Translations under genes and position numbers: made by a program
In this document: one piece after another, positions 34,369 through 45,084 of the stretch
How positions within the stretch are numbered: position 1 is the first letter of the stretch
Layout of the letters: each line of letters begins with the position of its first letter
Notes under the pieces: generated by a model
Told to the model about the DNA's origin: nothing
The model's input: the letters and a program-made list of their open reading frames with translations, nothing else
Database searches by the model: none
Assembly: GCA_012521895.1 (NCBI GenBank)
Contig: JAAYLK010000009.1
Coordinates: 1-52,144, forward strand
Source: Clostridiales bacterium
Lineage (GTDB): Bacteria; Bacillota; Clostridia; Christensenellales; Aristaeellaceae
DNA length: 52,144 nucleotides
Direction: 5' to 3'

Positions 34369-35739
34369 TTATGTGTTTTTCCTGAATTTTTTCCCAACCA
34401 TGAACCAGACCAGCGCCGCCAGGTAGATGGCGCACAGGGCGATGGTCACAAACAGCATCAGGGTGGAGTTGGGCGCCAGGCCCACCAGGATGAGGATGGG
34501 GGCGCCAAAGAGGATGCCCGTCCCGCTGCCCACCACCAATTGATCGGCGGCGGGGGTCTTAAACTCCGGGTCAATCTGGCGAAGGGGCAGGATGCCCGAG
34601 CTGATGGTGCCTGTCAGCATCCCAAATATCGCGATGAAGCTTTCATCCGCGTAGGTGGGGGACAGGCGGGGGACAATCCACTTAAGGTAGATGTAGGTGA
34701 CGATGCCGCCGATGACCGCCATCAGCAGGAAGGGCACCCACAGGCCCTGCAGATCAGAAATGTCGATGGAGGCGATGCCCGCCACGATCATCAGGTCAAA
34801 GGCCAATCCGGAGATGCGGTTGAGCAGGTAATTGTTCTGGTATTGCCTGGTCATCACCCCGCTCTTGCGCAGCTTGCTTAGCACCCCGCGGGTGCCCATG
34901 GCCACCAGGGAGCCGGTGATGAAGTTGAAGCCCCAAAACAGCGGCACGATGGACTTGCCCGCCCCAGGCGCGATGCCGGCGATGGCGCCGGTAATCAGCC
35001 GGGTAATCAGGAAGGTGATCAGATAGGTAATCATAATCAGGGCAATCTGCAGCGACAGCCTGTCCACCGACTCATCCAGGGGCACCTCGTTCTCTTCCTG
35101 GAACACCTCGGTCACCACAGAGCCCGAGACGATTTTCACATCTTTCTTCTCTGCGCCGCGCTTTTTGATGACCCTCTGGGTGTACCAGATGCCCACCAGG
35201 CAGGCGGTGAGGTAGCCGGCCGCCGCCAGGGACAGCCCGAAGGACCGCCCGCCGATGAAGCCCAGCGCCTCATAGGTGGAGCCCACGTTGTTGGCCTGCC
35301 CGGGTCCCTGGCCATAGGCCATGGGCAGCAGGATGCCTGACGCCGGGAAGAGGGCGGGCATAAGGGTGAAATACAGCAAGGCCGAAATCGCCAGTCCCAC
35401 CACCGCCTGCACCAGGTAGGTGGACACGATCAGGGCGCCGGACTTGAAGGCGAACAGGCCCTTGATTTCCGTTTTGGTGGTGCGCAGGGACATGGCGATA
35501 AAGCCGATGGCGATGCCGTGGTAGGTCACCATTTCCAGCATTTCCGCGGGGAATTTGAGCAGCCCAGTCGCCCGCAGCGCCAGCAGGATAAAGCCCGCCA
35601 GGGCGGCCACCGGCATCAGGCTTTTGCGGATAAAGCCCACCTTGCGCGTGAGCAGGTTGGCCACAAGCAGCAAGGCCGCGATGACGCCGCCCCAGACAAA
35701 GACATCCCACAAACCATGGTTCGCAGCGGAAAAATCCAT
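34369..35739 (-). CDS. gltS: Sodium/glutamate symporter-like protein (GltS family)
   Basis: 456 residues, longer than GltS (about 400), with 10-12 membrane segments. The pore-loop motif GQGPGQANNVGSTYEALGF (19 residues) and the second repeat around GTISSGILPLRQID are the two re-entrant-loop regions of this family. A charged cytoplasmic loop (about 185-225) separates the two halves. It would import glutamate or a related dicarboxylate with sodium. The ATG at 35739 follows AAAGGA, one base after the acyltransferase stop. The second repeat differs enough from E. coli GltS that the substrate is uncertain. Confidence 0.85.
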   Translation of the reverse strand: MDFSAANHGLWDVFVWGGVIAALLLVANLLTRKVGFIRKSLMPVAALAGFILLALRATGLLKFPAEMLEMVTYHGIAIGFIAMSLRTTKTEIKGLFAFKSGALIVSTYLVQAVVGLAISALLYFTLMPALFPASGILLPMAYGQGPGQANNVGSTYEALGFIGGRSFGLSLAAAGYLTACLVGIWYTQRVIKKRGAEKKDVKIVSGSVVTEVFQEENEVPLDESVDRLSLQIALIMITYLITFLITRLITGAIAGIAPGAGKSIVPLFWGFNFITGSLVAMGTRGVLSKLRKSGVMTRQYQNNYLLNRISGLAFDLMIVAGIASIDISDLQGLWVPFLLMAVIGGIVTYIYLKWIVPRLSPTYADESFIAIFGMLTGTISSGILPLRQIDPEFKTPAADQLVVGSGTGILFGAPILILVGLAPNSTLMLFVTIALCAIYLAALVWFMVGKKFRKNT

Positions 35740-35740
35740 A

Positions 35741-36910
35741 CTACATCCTTTCTTCCCGTATCAACTGATACAGGTCCCGGTATTTCAAGGCGTTGAAGCC
35801 CTCCTTGGGCGCGGTCTGCAGATGGCGGCCATCCTTCAGGCTGAGCTGCAGAATGTTCTTCCGGAAGGTCTCAAAGCCTGTGATGGCATCAATGGGCACG
35901 GACACTTCCCCGACGCTCAAGCGGTGGCTGTCCATCTCCATAAGGCCCCTGGCGACTTCCTTTGGCTCGCCCTCATCCATCTGCTGAAGCAGGGTGTGCT
36001 CCTCATCATGCAAGCGGGACAGGCCGCCGTTTCCGCGCAGGCCTTGCCGGATTTGACCGGCCTGCCATACGGTCCAGTCCAGGATGCTGCGGTGCGTGAA
36101 ATCCCCTTCCAGGTAGCCCTTATCGGTGTACTCCGCCTTGGCTTGGCAGCTTGCGCAAACCACCTGCCTGCCCTGGCCTTTGATGGTGTTCAGGCTTTCG
36201 CACTGAGGGCAAAGGTAGAGCGTGTGCTCGATGCCCTGGGCGGGGTTCTTGCCGCGGTAGGCGACCTGTTCCTTCTCCTGGCGGGCGTAGGCGTCTTCAT
36301 ACAGGTCTTGCTGCAAGATCCCGTTGATCTCCTCCCCGCTCATCTGGGCCAGCCGATCCTTGGTGAAGGTATTTATCACCTTGCAGCGGGTGCGCCCCTT
36401 ACGGATGCCGCGCCCCCAGCGCGGCAGGGCAAAATACCCGCCTTCTATTCTGACGGTGACCAAGCCGGCGTTCATGGCTTTGAGCAGGCGGCCGGTGGCC
36501 GGGGGAAAGGGGCCGGTGCGGCCGTCAAATGTGGTGTTGCCCTCCACAAAAATGGCCAGGTTGCGGCCCTGCTGCAAGCGGCGCAGCATGGTCATGGTCA
36601 TCTTCATGTCGGTCACGCCCTTTTGCTTGCCGATGCAGCCGAAGTAATCCACCAGCAGCTTGCCCAGCAGCTTGTTTTGCAGCAGGCCATGGCCGACCAC
36701 AAAGCCCATGGGGGTCTTGAAGATTTTTCCAAGAAAGAAAAAGTCCAGTTCCGTCACGTGGTTGGCCACCACCACATAGGGCGCGGGCAGATCGGGCTCG
36801 GGGTCGGCTGTTGTGTTGAAACGCCAGGTAAAATACGGCAAAGCCAGAAACCTTGCGGCCTTGTACGCAAACTCCTGAACGCGCTGTTGTTGCAATGTAG
36901 CGGTGCTCAC
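35741..36910 (-). CDS. PlsC-like acyltransferase with C-terminal zinc ribbon
   Basis: 389 residues. The acyltransferase part (about 40-185) has the HX4D motif with His51 and Asp56 (ANHVTELDFFF) and the acceptor motif FVEGNTTFDG, fitting 1-acyl-glycerol-3-phosphate acyltransferases. A four-Cys zinc ribbon follows (Cys234, Cys237, Cys252, Cys255), then a C-terminal beta-rich region (about 330-389) ending in a PH-like pattern (AITGFETFRKNILQLSLKDG). Plain PlsC lacks these additions. The start is GTG with AGGAGAGGAG upstream. It precedes gltS by one base and follows the flavoprotein gene by 68 bases. It likely works at the membrane surface; the acceptor may not be lysophosphatidate. Confidence 0.82.
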   Translation of the reverse strand: MSTATLQQQRVQEFAYKAARFLALPYFTWRFNTTADPEPDLPAPYVVVANHVTELDFFFLGKIFKTPMGFVVGHGLLQNKLLGKLLVDYFGCIGKQKGVTDMKMTMTMLRRLQQGRNLAIFVEGNTTFDGRTGPFPPATGRLLKAMNAGLVTVRIEGGYFALPRWGRGIRKGRTRCKVINTFTKDRLAQMSGEEINGILQQDLYEDAYARQEKEQVAYRGKNPAQGIEHTLYLCPQCESLNTIKGQGRQVVCASCQAKAEYTDKGYLEGDFTHRSILDWTVWQAGQIRQGLRGNGGLSRLHDEEHTLLQQMDEGEPKEVARGLMEMDSHRLSVGEVSVPIDAITGFETFRKNILQLSLKDGRHLQTAPKEGFNALKYRDLYQLIREERM

Positions 36911-36978
36911 CTTGGCTCCTCTCCTGAGGCATTGTTCTGCGAAAAAATATGCTCTGAAAAAGAGTGTACCCTAAAAAG

Positions 36979-38601
36979 TCAATCCGGGCTTGTGTTTTTG
37001 CCTTTGGGGTCTTCCAGGCTCGCGCGCAGGGCCTGGGCGGCGCGCAGCCCGTCCACGGCGGCGGACAGGATGCCGCCCGCCCGCCCGGCGCCTTCCCCGG
37101 CGGGGAACAGGCCTTTAATGCTGGGTTCAAAGCCCTCATCGCGCACTGCCTGCACCGGGCAGGAGGAGCGCGCCTCCACCCCTGTCAGCACGGCGTCATT
37201 CATGTCAAAGCCCTTGAGCTGCCTGCCAAATTTCGGGATGGCTTCCTTGATGCCCGCCACCACGAAATCAGGCAGGCAGTCAGCAAGCATCGCGAAGGTG
37301 ACGCCCGGGCGGTAGGTGGGCGTGACGGAACCAAAGCCGGTGGACAAGCGGTCCTCCATGAAGTCCCCCAGCAGCTGGCAGGGCGCTTTGTAGCCGCCCC
37401 CGCCCAGGGCATACGCCAGCTGTTCATACCTCCGCTGGTACAAAAAGCCGCTCAAGGGGTCATCGCCCTGAAGATAATCCTCCGGTCGCACCTCCACCAG
37501 CAGGGCGGCATTGGCGTTCGCGCCATCCCTGCGGGAATTGCTCATGCCGTTGGTGCACACCCCGCCTACCTCGCTGGCGGCAGGCATCACCCGCCCGCCC
37601 GGGCACATGCAAAAGGTGTACACGCCCCGGCCCTGGCTGCTTTGGTAGGAGAGGTGGTACTCGGCGCTGGGCAGCAAGGGCGCGGCCTTTTCTCCATGCT
37701 GGGCCAGGTTGACCAGCTGCTGGCTGTGCTCTATGCGCACGCCGAGGGAGAAGGGTTTTGGCAAAAGCGCCATACCCTTCCCATGCAGCATCGTTTGGGT
37801 GTCCCTCGCTGAATGGCCGATGGCCAGCAGCATGGCCGTACACGCCAAAGCCTTGATCTGTCCGTCTTTTACATAGCGCACGCCCGTCAGACGCTTGTTT
37901 TCAATGTCAAGGCCTGAAAGCTTTGCGCCGAAGATCACCTGCCCACCCAGGCGTTCAATCTCCTTGCGGATGTTGGAGACCACCCGGGGCAGCAGGTCGG
38001 TGCCGATGTGCGGCCGCTGCTGGTAAAGGATGCGTTCCTGCGCGCCAAAGCGGTGCAGGGTGCGCAGCACCTCGCCCACCAGCGGGCTTTTGATGCCGGA
38101 ATTGAGCTTGCCATCAGAAAAGGCGCCCGCGCCGCCCTCGCCATATTGCAGGTTGCTCTCGGTGTCCAGGATGCCCAGGCGCTGCAGGGCATTCACGCTG
38201 CGGGCGCGCTGCTCCACCTGCAAGCCGCGCTCCAGCACGATGGGCTGTAAGCCGCAGCGCGCCAGGTACAGCGCCGCGAACAGGCCGCAGGGCCCCAGGC
38301 CCACCACCACAGGCGGCAGGGCAGAACTGGACCTGGGGGTATCAAGCGGCTTGATGGCGGCCGCCAATGTGACAGTCGGGTCCTTCGCCCGCTTCACCAG
38401 CTGCGCTTCATCCAGGCTCACTTCAAGGTCCAGCGTATAGATGATTTTGATGTTGCCCTTGTCCCGGGCGTCAATGCTCTGCTTGATGACACGGAAGGAG
38501 AGCACCTGGTCTTTTTTCAGGCGCAGCTTTTGCAGCGCTTTGTTCAGCGCCTCCTGCTCATCCTGGCCTGGCCGTACAGCCAGCATGCTCACCCGTATCA
38601 T
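36979..38601 (-). CDS. FAD-dependent oxidoreductase of the COG2509 type
   Basis: 540 residues. The first 90 residues are an alpha/beta domain (VRPGQDEQEALNKALQKLRL, read in parts) typical of this group. Then comes the FAD-binding VVVGLGPCGLFAALYLARCG (GxGxxG), ERG at the end of strand 2, and LQYGEGGAGAFSDGKL, a COG2509 hallmark. The C-terminus GLFPAGEGAGRAGGI is the last FAD contact. The family is widespread in Firmicutes, its substrate unknown. ATG at 38601 is preferred to the GTG two codons earlier because AAGG is better spaced. TATAAT lies about 32 bases upstream (38633-38638) with a weak -35. Confidence 0.88.
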   Translation of the reverse strand: MIRVSMLAVRPGQDEQEALNKALQKLRLKKDQVLSFRVIKQSIDARDKGNIKIIYTLDLEVSLDEAQLVKRAKDPTVTLAAAIKPLDTPRSSSALPPVVVGLGPCGLFAALYLARCGLQPIVLERGLQVEQRARSVNALQRLGILDTESNLQYGEGGAGAFSDGKLNSGIKSPLVGEVLRTLHRFGAQERILYQQRPHIGTDLLPRVVSNIRKEIERLGGQVIFGAKLSGLDIENKRLTGVRYVKDGQIKALACTAMLLAIGHSARDTQTMLHGKGMALLPKPFSLGVRIEHSQQLVNLAQHGEKAAPLLPSAEYHLSYQSSQGRGVYTFCMCPGGRVMPAASEVGGVCTNGMSNSRRDGANANAALLVEVRPEDYLQGDDPLSGFLYQRRYEQLAYALGGGGYKAPCQLLGDFMEDRLSTGFGSVTPTYRPGVTFAMLADCLPDFVVAGIKEAIPKFGRQLKGFDMNDAVLTGVEARSSCPVQAVRDEGFEPSIKGLFPAGEGAGRAGGILSAAVDGLRAAQALRASLEDPKGKNTSPD

Positions 38602-38663
38602 CGTCACACTGCCTTGTTGTCAATTCGCAAGCATTATACAACAAAGCACCCTGCCGCGGTAGG

Positions 38664-39437
38664 TCAGTTGCCCAGCTCGATGCTGATTTGGGTGAACAGG
38701 TCCAGCACGTCCTGTAAGTGAATGTTTTCCTTTTGCTCACCGGCGGCGTCCAGCACGATGCCGCCCTGGTGCATCATCAGCAAGCGGTCCCCGTGGGCGA
38801 TGGCATAGCGCAGGTTGTGGGTCACCATCAAGGCGGTCAGCTGCTTGTCGCGCACCACCTTGTCCGTCAGCTCCATGATGAGGTCGCTGGTCTTGGGGTC
38901 CAGCGCGGCGGTGTGCTCATCAAGAATCAGAAAGTCTATGGGCGTCATCACGCTCATTACCATGGCCAGGGCCTGGCGCTGCCCGCCAGACAGCGAGCCC
39001 GCCTTCATGTCCATCATGTTCTCCAGCCCCAGCCCAAGGGGGCGCAGCTGGTCACGGAAAAATTCCCTGCACTTCTTGTCAATGCCGGGCATCAGGTTCA
39101 TGGACAGGGGCTTGTTGTGCGAAAGCGACATGTTTTCCAGGATGCTCATGCTGGCGCAGGTGCCCGTGGCCGGGTTTTGGTGGATGCGCCCGATGCGCTT
39201 CAAGCGCTTGTGCTCGGGCATCTTCGTAATGTCTTTTCCATCAATGAGGATGCGCCCGCTGTCAGGCGGGATGCTGCCGCACAAAAGGTTTAGCAGGCTG
39301 GACTTGCCCGAGCCATTGGAGCCGATGATGGACACAAACTGCCCCTTGGGGATAGACAGATTGAAATCCTCAAACAGCATCAACTCCCGCACCGTGCCGG
39401 GGTTGTAGACCTTGCGCAGATGGTTCAGTTCAAGCAT
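38664..39437 (-). CDS. trpZ: ABC transporter ATP-binding protein of a tryptophan-type uptake system
   Basis: 257 residues. Walker A is GSNGSGKSS, the signature LSGGQRQA and Walker B FLILDEHTAAL, and HNLRYAIAHGDR carries the switch His. DEHTAALDP is typical of the ATPases that go with TrpX/TrpY-type permeases. Its start overlaps the permease gene by 8 bases. It provides energy for uptake through TrpY of the ligand caught by TrpX. The trp name depends on the Trp-type T-box upstream of the operon. No terminator was seen after it. Confidence 0.88.
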   Translation of the reverse strand: MLELNHLRKVYNPGTVRELMLFEDFNLSIPKGQFVSIIGSNGSGKSSLLNLLCGSIPPDSGRILIDGKDITKMPEHKRLKRIGRIHQNPATGTCASMSILENMSLSHNKPLSMNLMPGIDKKCREFFRDQLRPLGLGLENMMDMKAGSLSGGQRQALAMVMSVMTPIDFLILDEHTAALDPKTSDLIMELTDKVVRDKQLTALMVTHNLRYAIAHGDRLLMMHQGGIVLDAAGEQKENIHLQDVLDLFTQISIELGN

Positions 39438-40335
39438 GCCGCTGCGCCCCCTTCTTCCCAAACAGCCAGGTGGACAGGATCGCCAGGAAGAGGACCGCGG
39501 TCACCAGCTTCATGTCGCCGGGTTTCAAGCCCAGGGCGATGGCCAGGCTGTAGCAGGCCTTGTACACCAAAGCGCCGATGACGGCCTTGGTGGTGGACTT
39601 GATCCATTCCACGCGCTTGAAGAGGTTGACGCCGATGATGACGGAGGCCAGGGCCAGCACCATGGCACCTGTGCCCATGGACAGGTCAAACAGGCGCTGC
39701 TGCTGGCACAGCACCGCCCCGCACAAGGCCACCAGGCCGTTGGCGATGACCAGGCCGGAGATGACCACGTTGCCCTTGTCGCGCGCTAGGCCGGTGACCA
39801 CCGTGGCGTTGTCGCCCACCGCGCGCAGCAGCAGGCCGTAGCGGGTTTTCAGCAGCAGATCCAGGATGATTTTAATGAGCAGCACCAGGAAGGCGGCAAT
39901 AATCAGCACCTGGACGCCCTGGGGGAGGGCGCTCACCAAGGTGTTGTTGCGAAACAGGGTGACGGCGGTGCGGGGGATGGACAGCAGGGAGCTGCCCCCC
40001 GTGATGCGCAGGTTGACCGAGTACAGGGCGGTCATCATGATGATGCCCGAAAACAGCGCGCGCACTTTGAGTTTGACATGGATGAGGCCGGTCAGCAGCC
40101 CCGCTGCCATCCCGCACAAGGTGGCGATCACCAGGGCCAGCACCGGGTTGACCCCGGCGATGACCAGGGAGGAGGAGACGGCTCCCCCCAGGGGGAAGGA
40201 GCCGTCCACCGTCAAATCCGGGAAATCCAAAATCAGGTAGGTAATCATAACGCCCATGGCCATCAGGGCATAAATCAGCCCCTGTTCCAGGGTCGAAGGC
40301 AGGGCGCGGGTGAAGGAGAGCAAGGCGTCAGGCAT
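39430..40335 (-). CDS. trpY: ABC transporter permease of a tryptophan-type uptake system
   Basis: 301 residues of the BPD_transp_2 family with 8-9 membrane segments. FPDLTVDGSFPLGGAV near residue 34 is the hallmark of this subgroup (YP 'LTVDGSF' motif). The later part contains KGNVVISGLVIANGLVALCGA and ASVIIGVNLF. It makes the channel for a TrpX-type binding protein. It lies 30 bases after trpX and overlaps trpZ by 8 bases. On sequence alone it could carry another ligand; the T-box is what argues for tryptophan. Confidence 0.88.
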   Translation of the reverse strand: MPDALLSFTRALPSTLEQGLIYALMAMGVMITYLILDFPDLTVDGSFPLGGAVSSSLVIAGVNPVLALVIATLCGMAAGLLTGLIHVKLKVRALFSGIIMMTALYSVNLRITGGSSLLSIPRTAVTLFRNNTLVSALPQGVQVLIIAAFLVLLIKIILDLLLKTRYGLLLRAVGDNATVVTGLARDKGNVVISGLVIANGLVALCGAVLCQQQRLFDLSMGTGAMVLALASVIIGVNLFKRVEWIKSTTKAVIGALVYKACYSLAIALGLKPGDMKLVTAVLFLAILSTWLFGKKGAQRHA

Positions 40336-40365
40336 GGTATGTCCTTTCAGGAGAAGAGCTTGGGT

Positions 40366-41343
40366 TTATTCCAGGCTGCCCACTTCGTTCATGCCGGCAA
40401 GCTGGCTCTCGGGGATGACGATGCCCAGGGCCTGGGCGGCCTCGCTGCTGTAGTACACCGCGAAGTCCTTGAGGATTTCAAAGGGGATGCTGTCGGCGCT
40501 TTCGCCGTTCAGCACGCGGGCTGCCATCAGCCCGGTCTGCCGCCCCAGGGCGACATAGTCAATGCCCACGGTGGCGAGGCAGCCGTTTTTCACCTGTTCA
40601 ATCTCGCTGCCATACACCGGCAGCTTTGCGGCGTCCGTCTTGTCCAGCACCAGGTCCAGGTGCTGCACCACCGTGTTGTCCGTCAGCATGCTGATGCAGT
40701 CCACCTTCTCAATCAAGCCCGGCAGGGCCAGGGGGATGTCAGCGCCGGTGGTGATGGTGCTTTCCACGATCTCAAAGCCAAATTCGGCGGCGGCTTCCTT
40801 GTACTGCCCGGCCTGCACCTGGGAGTTGATTTCACCCACGGTGTACAGCAGGCCGATGGTCTTTGCCTCCGGCTGCAAGGCGCGGATGAGGGCCAGCTGG
40901 TCGCGCACCGGGATCTGGTCGCTGGTGCCGGTGGCGTTGCCGTCAAAGGGGCGGTCGGCATAGGCCAGGCCGGCCTCAATGGGGGCGGAGACTGCGCTGT
41001 AAATCACCGGGATTCTGCCGTCCGCGGTGTTCACGGCGGCTATGGCCATGGGGGTGGCGATGGCGGCAATCAAATCCACGCCATTGCTGACAAAGCTATT
41101 GGCGATGATGGCCGTCAGCCCCATGTCGCCCTGGGCGTTTTGTTCATCCACCGTCAGGTTTTTCCCAACGACGAAGCCCGATTCCTCCAGGCCCAGCAAA
41201 AAGCCCTTATAGCAGTTGTCCAGGGAGGGGTGGTTGGCAAACAGGGCGACGCCGATTTCATAGGTGGGGGTTTCCGCGAGGCCGGCCAAGGGGAGCAAGG
41301 CTACAAGCAAGAGGGCACACAGCAGGGACATCAGTTTTTTCAT
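40366..41343 (-). CDS. trpX: ABC transporter substrate-binding protein of a tryptophan-type uptake system
   Basis: 325 residues of the ABC_sub_bind family. A signal peptide (MKKLMSLLCALLLVALLPLAG) opens the protein; the short Cys in it is not in a lipobox, so it may be secreted rather than lipid-anchored. The mature part runs from YEIGVALFANHPSLDN through LIAAIATPMAIAA, IPVIYSAVSAPIEAG and ATVGIDYVALGRQTG, typical of the family. The start at 41343 has AAGGAGG 8 bases upstream. It is first in trpXYZ and sits directly behind a T-box leader with a UGG specifier, so it should be made when charged tRNA-Trp is scarce. Confidence 0.88.
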   Translation of the reverse strand: MKKLMSLLCALLLVALLPLAGLAETPTYEIGVALFANHPSLDNCYKGFLLGLEESGFVVGKNLTVDEQNAQGDMGLTAIIANSFVSNGVDLIAAIATPMAIAAVNTADGRIPVIYSAVSAPIEAGLAYADRPFDGNATGTSDQIPVRDQLALIRALQPEAKTIGLLYTVGEINSQVQAGQYKEAAAEFGFEIVESTITTGADIPLALPGLIEKVDCISMLTDNTVVQHLDLVLDKTDAAKLPVYGSEIEQVKNGCLATVGIDYVALGRQTGLMAARVLNGESADSIPFEILKDFAVYYSSEAAQALGIVIPESQLAGMNEVGSLE

Positions 41344-41395
41344 GGGGTCATCCTCCTTTTTTCTTGGGGTTTGCTTTGTCGGAGGGTCTTTGTAG

Positions 41396-41428
41396 AAAAA
41401 CCGCCCCAAGCATTCTGCTTGAGGCGGT
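41396..41428 (-). terminator. T-box regulated terminator
   Basis: On the minus strand ACCGCCTCAAGCA pairs with TGCTTGGGGCGGT (one G-U) with a 3-base loop, then TTTTT. It would be replaced by the antiterminator when uncharged tRNA binds the leader. Confidence 0.9.
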
Positions 41429-41646
41429 GTAATCCGCGGTACCACTCAATTTGGCCAAAGGCCCACTCTCTCCACATGCCGACACATGTGACGCCTTGCT
41501 AACGGGCGCGTGTCCCGTCTGTTCCTACTCATCGCTTTTCGGACAGCCCTCAGAAGTCCATTCACCGCCGGCCCTGCACTGCCTTCCACCATCTGGCAGC
41601 TCTCTTGGTTCGGGCGCTGGCGCCTACTCGTCTTCCTCACAGGTTT
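41396..41646 (-). ncRNA. T-box riboswitch leader, tryptophan specifier
   Basis: The T-box sequence TGGTACCGCGG lies on the minus strand at 41444-41434, preceded by GAG. Upstream are Stem I features: GACGAGTAGG, the distal loop around GGTGGAAGGCAG, and the specifier region GTGAATGGACTTCTGAGGG. The codon following GAA and preceding A is TGG (41560-41558), so the sensed tRNA should be tRNA-Trp. An intrinsic terminator with the competing antiterminator follows. The downstream genes trpXYZ fit known T-box regulation of tryptophan transporters. The 5' limit is set from the promoter. Confidence 0.9.
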
Positions 41647-41652
41647 ATGGGG

Positions 41653-41681
41653 ATTTTACGGCCACATAGCCCATCTGTCAA
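41653..41681 (-). promoter_or_regulatory. Sigma-A promoter for the T-box-trpXYZ transcript
   Basis: On the minus strand TTGACA (41676-41681), a 17-base spacer and TAAAAT (41653-41658). Confidence 0.85.
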
Positions 41682-41695
41682 GCGGCCGCGGCTTG

Positions 41696-41724
41696 TTGAC
41701 AGGCGGGGGCGCGCTTGTTAGAAT
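41696..41724 (+). promoter_or_regulatory. Sigma-A promoter for the CapA-like gene, back to back with the trp promoter
   Basis: TTGACA at 41696-41701, a 17-base spacer and TAGAAT at 41719-41724. Only 6 bases separate the -10 from the ATG at 41731, so the transcript would start at or next to the start codon. The two divergent -35 boxes are 14 bases apart with the near-palindrome CAAGCGGCCGCGGCTTG between them. Confidence 0.75.
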
Positions 41725-41730
41725 ATCCTT

Positions 41731-42849
41731 ATGAACATTCGCTTTTCACGCTTTTTCACCGCTTGCCTGGCCTTTCTTTTTTTTGTATTTATCCTGTTTC
41801 CGGCCCAGGGCGGGGCAGAAGAGAACACAAAGAAAATCACCCTCACCTTCACCGGGGACTGCACCCTGGGCGGGGAGGAGTGGTTGAAGGACCAGGACTA
41901 TTCCTTTGTCAGCCATGTCAACCGCTTTGGCTACGGCTACCCCTTTGAAAACGTCAGGGAGCTGTTTGAGGAGGACGACCTTACCGTCATCAACCTGGAA
42001 AACGTCTTCTATGACAGGACGGACAACCAGGCCAAGAAAAACTTCCGTTTCCGCGCGCCGACTGATTTTGCCAAAATCCTGTCATCGGGCAGCGTGGAGC
42101 TGGCCTTCCTGGGCAACAACCATGCCCTGGACTACGGCAAGCCGGGGCTGGACAGCACTATCCTGGCCATCAAGCGAGAGGGCGTGGACTGGTTTGGCAG
42201 CAACTACACCTACAACCAAACCCACATCTTTGAAAAAGACGGCATCAAAATCGGCTTCATCGGCTCCTACTCCGCCTACTGGTTTTCCCAGATGGACGCC
42301 TTCCGCAAGGCCTACCAGGCGCTGGAGGACGCGGGCTGCCAGGTCGTCATCGGCGTGGTGCATGACGGGATTGAGTACGCCCCCTACCGTCACAACCGCC
42401 AGATGGAAATGGCCAACTGGCTGGTGAACCGGGGCGCCAAGCTGGTCATCGGCCACCACCCGCACGTGCCCCAGGGGGTGGATGTGCTGGGGGACGCCAC
42501 GGTGGTGTATTCCCTGGGCAATTTCTCCTTTGGCGGCAACAAGGACCTGGACATCAAGCGCCGCCCCGGCAAGCGCGCCGACCGCGCCCTGATTGCCCGG
42601 GTTGAACTGCAGTTTGACGAACACAAGGGATACCTGGGCCACCAGGTCAACCTCATCCCGGTGTCGCCGTCAGGCACGGCGGAATACAACAACTACCAGC
42701 CGGTGCTGCTGTCAGGGGAAGCGGCGCTTGAGACCATGGCCCTGGTGCAGGACGACACCCCCTTCACCCTGGCGCCTTTTGTGGAGGGCGTCGGCGCGCT
42801 GCAGGACTTTGTTCCAGTGAAGCGTGAGGAGGCCACGCCGGCGCCCTGA
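41731..42849 (+). CDS. CapA-family (PgsA/YwtB-like) exported metallophosphatase-fold protein
   Basis: 372 residues. The N-terminus is a signal peptide or anchor (RFFTACLAFLFFVFILFP). The PGA_cap fold has LTFTGDCTLGG, VINLENVF, LGNNHALDYG, VIGVVHDGIEY and VIGHHPHVPQG with VYSLGNFSFG, the metal-ligand motifs of this calcineurin-like group. Family members take part in poly-gamma-glutamate capsule production or act on cell-surface substrates; no capB or capC is here, so a capsule role is not implied. No ribosome binding site precedes the ATG and the promoter is almost at the start codon, so the mRNA may be leaderless. A terminator follows at 42954. Confidence 0.9.
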   Translation: MNIRFSRFFTACLAFLFFVFILFPAQGGAEENTKKITLTFTGDCTLGGEEWLKDQDYSFVSHVNRFGYGYPFENVRELFEEDDLTVINLENVFYDRTDNQAKKNFRFRAPTDFAKILSSGSVELAFLGNNHALDYGKPGLDSTILAIKREGVDWFGSNYTYNQTHIFEKDGIKIGFIGSYSAYWFSQMDAFRKAYQALEDAGCQVVIGVVHDGIEYAPYRHNRQMEMANWLVNRGAKLVIGHHPHVPQGVDVLGDATVVYSLGNFSFGGNKDLDIKRRPGKRADRALIARVELQFDEHKGYLGHQVNLIPVSPSGTAEYNNYQPVLLSGEAALETMALVQDDTPFTLAPFVEGVGALQDFVPVKREEATPAP

Positions 42850-42942
42850 ATCACCGCTTCGCGGACCAAAAATCAGGCAGGACGCCCAACCAGAAAACAC
42901 AAGTTTTCCATCCATACAAAAAATCAAGGAATAACAAGATAA

Positions 42943-45048
<2,106 letters not shown>

Positions 45049-45084
45049 TCCCCACGATCATATAGAAAAGAGCTTACTGACAGC

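Noticed and set aside
32947..34881. A 644-codon plus-strand open frame opposite livH/livJ
   Set aside because: It crosses two real genes, a promoter and a terminator on the other strand, and the product is Gly/His/Asp-rich without any fold. Its length results from GC-rich codon bias.
35555..37812. Long plus-strand frames opposite the acyltransferase and flavoprotein genes
   Set aside because: The minus-strand proteins have clear motifs in these positions; the plus-strand products have none.
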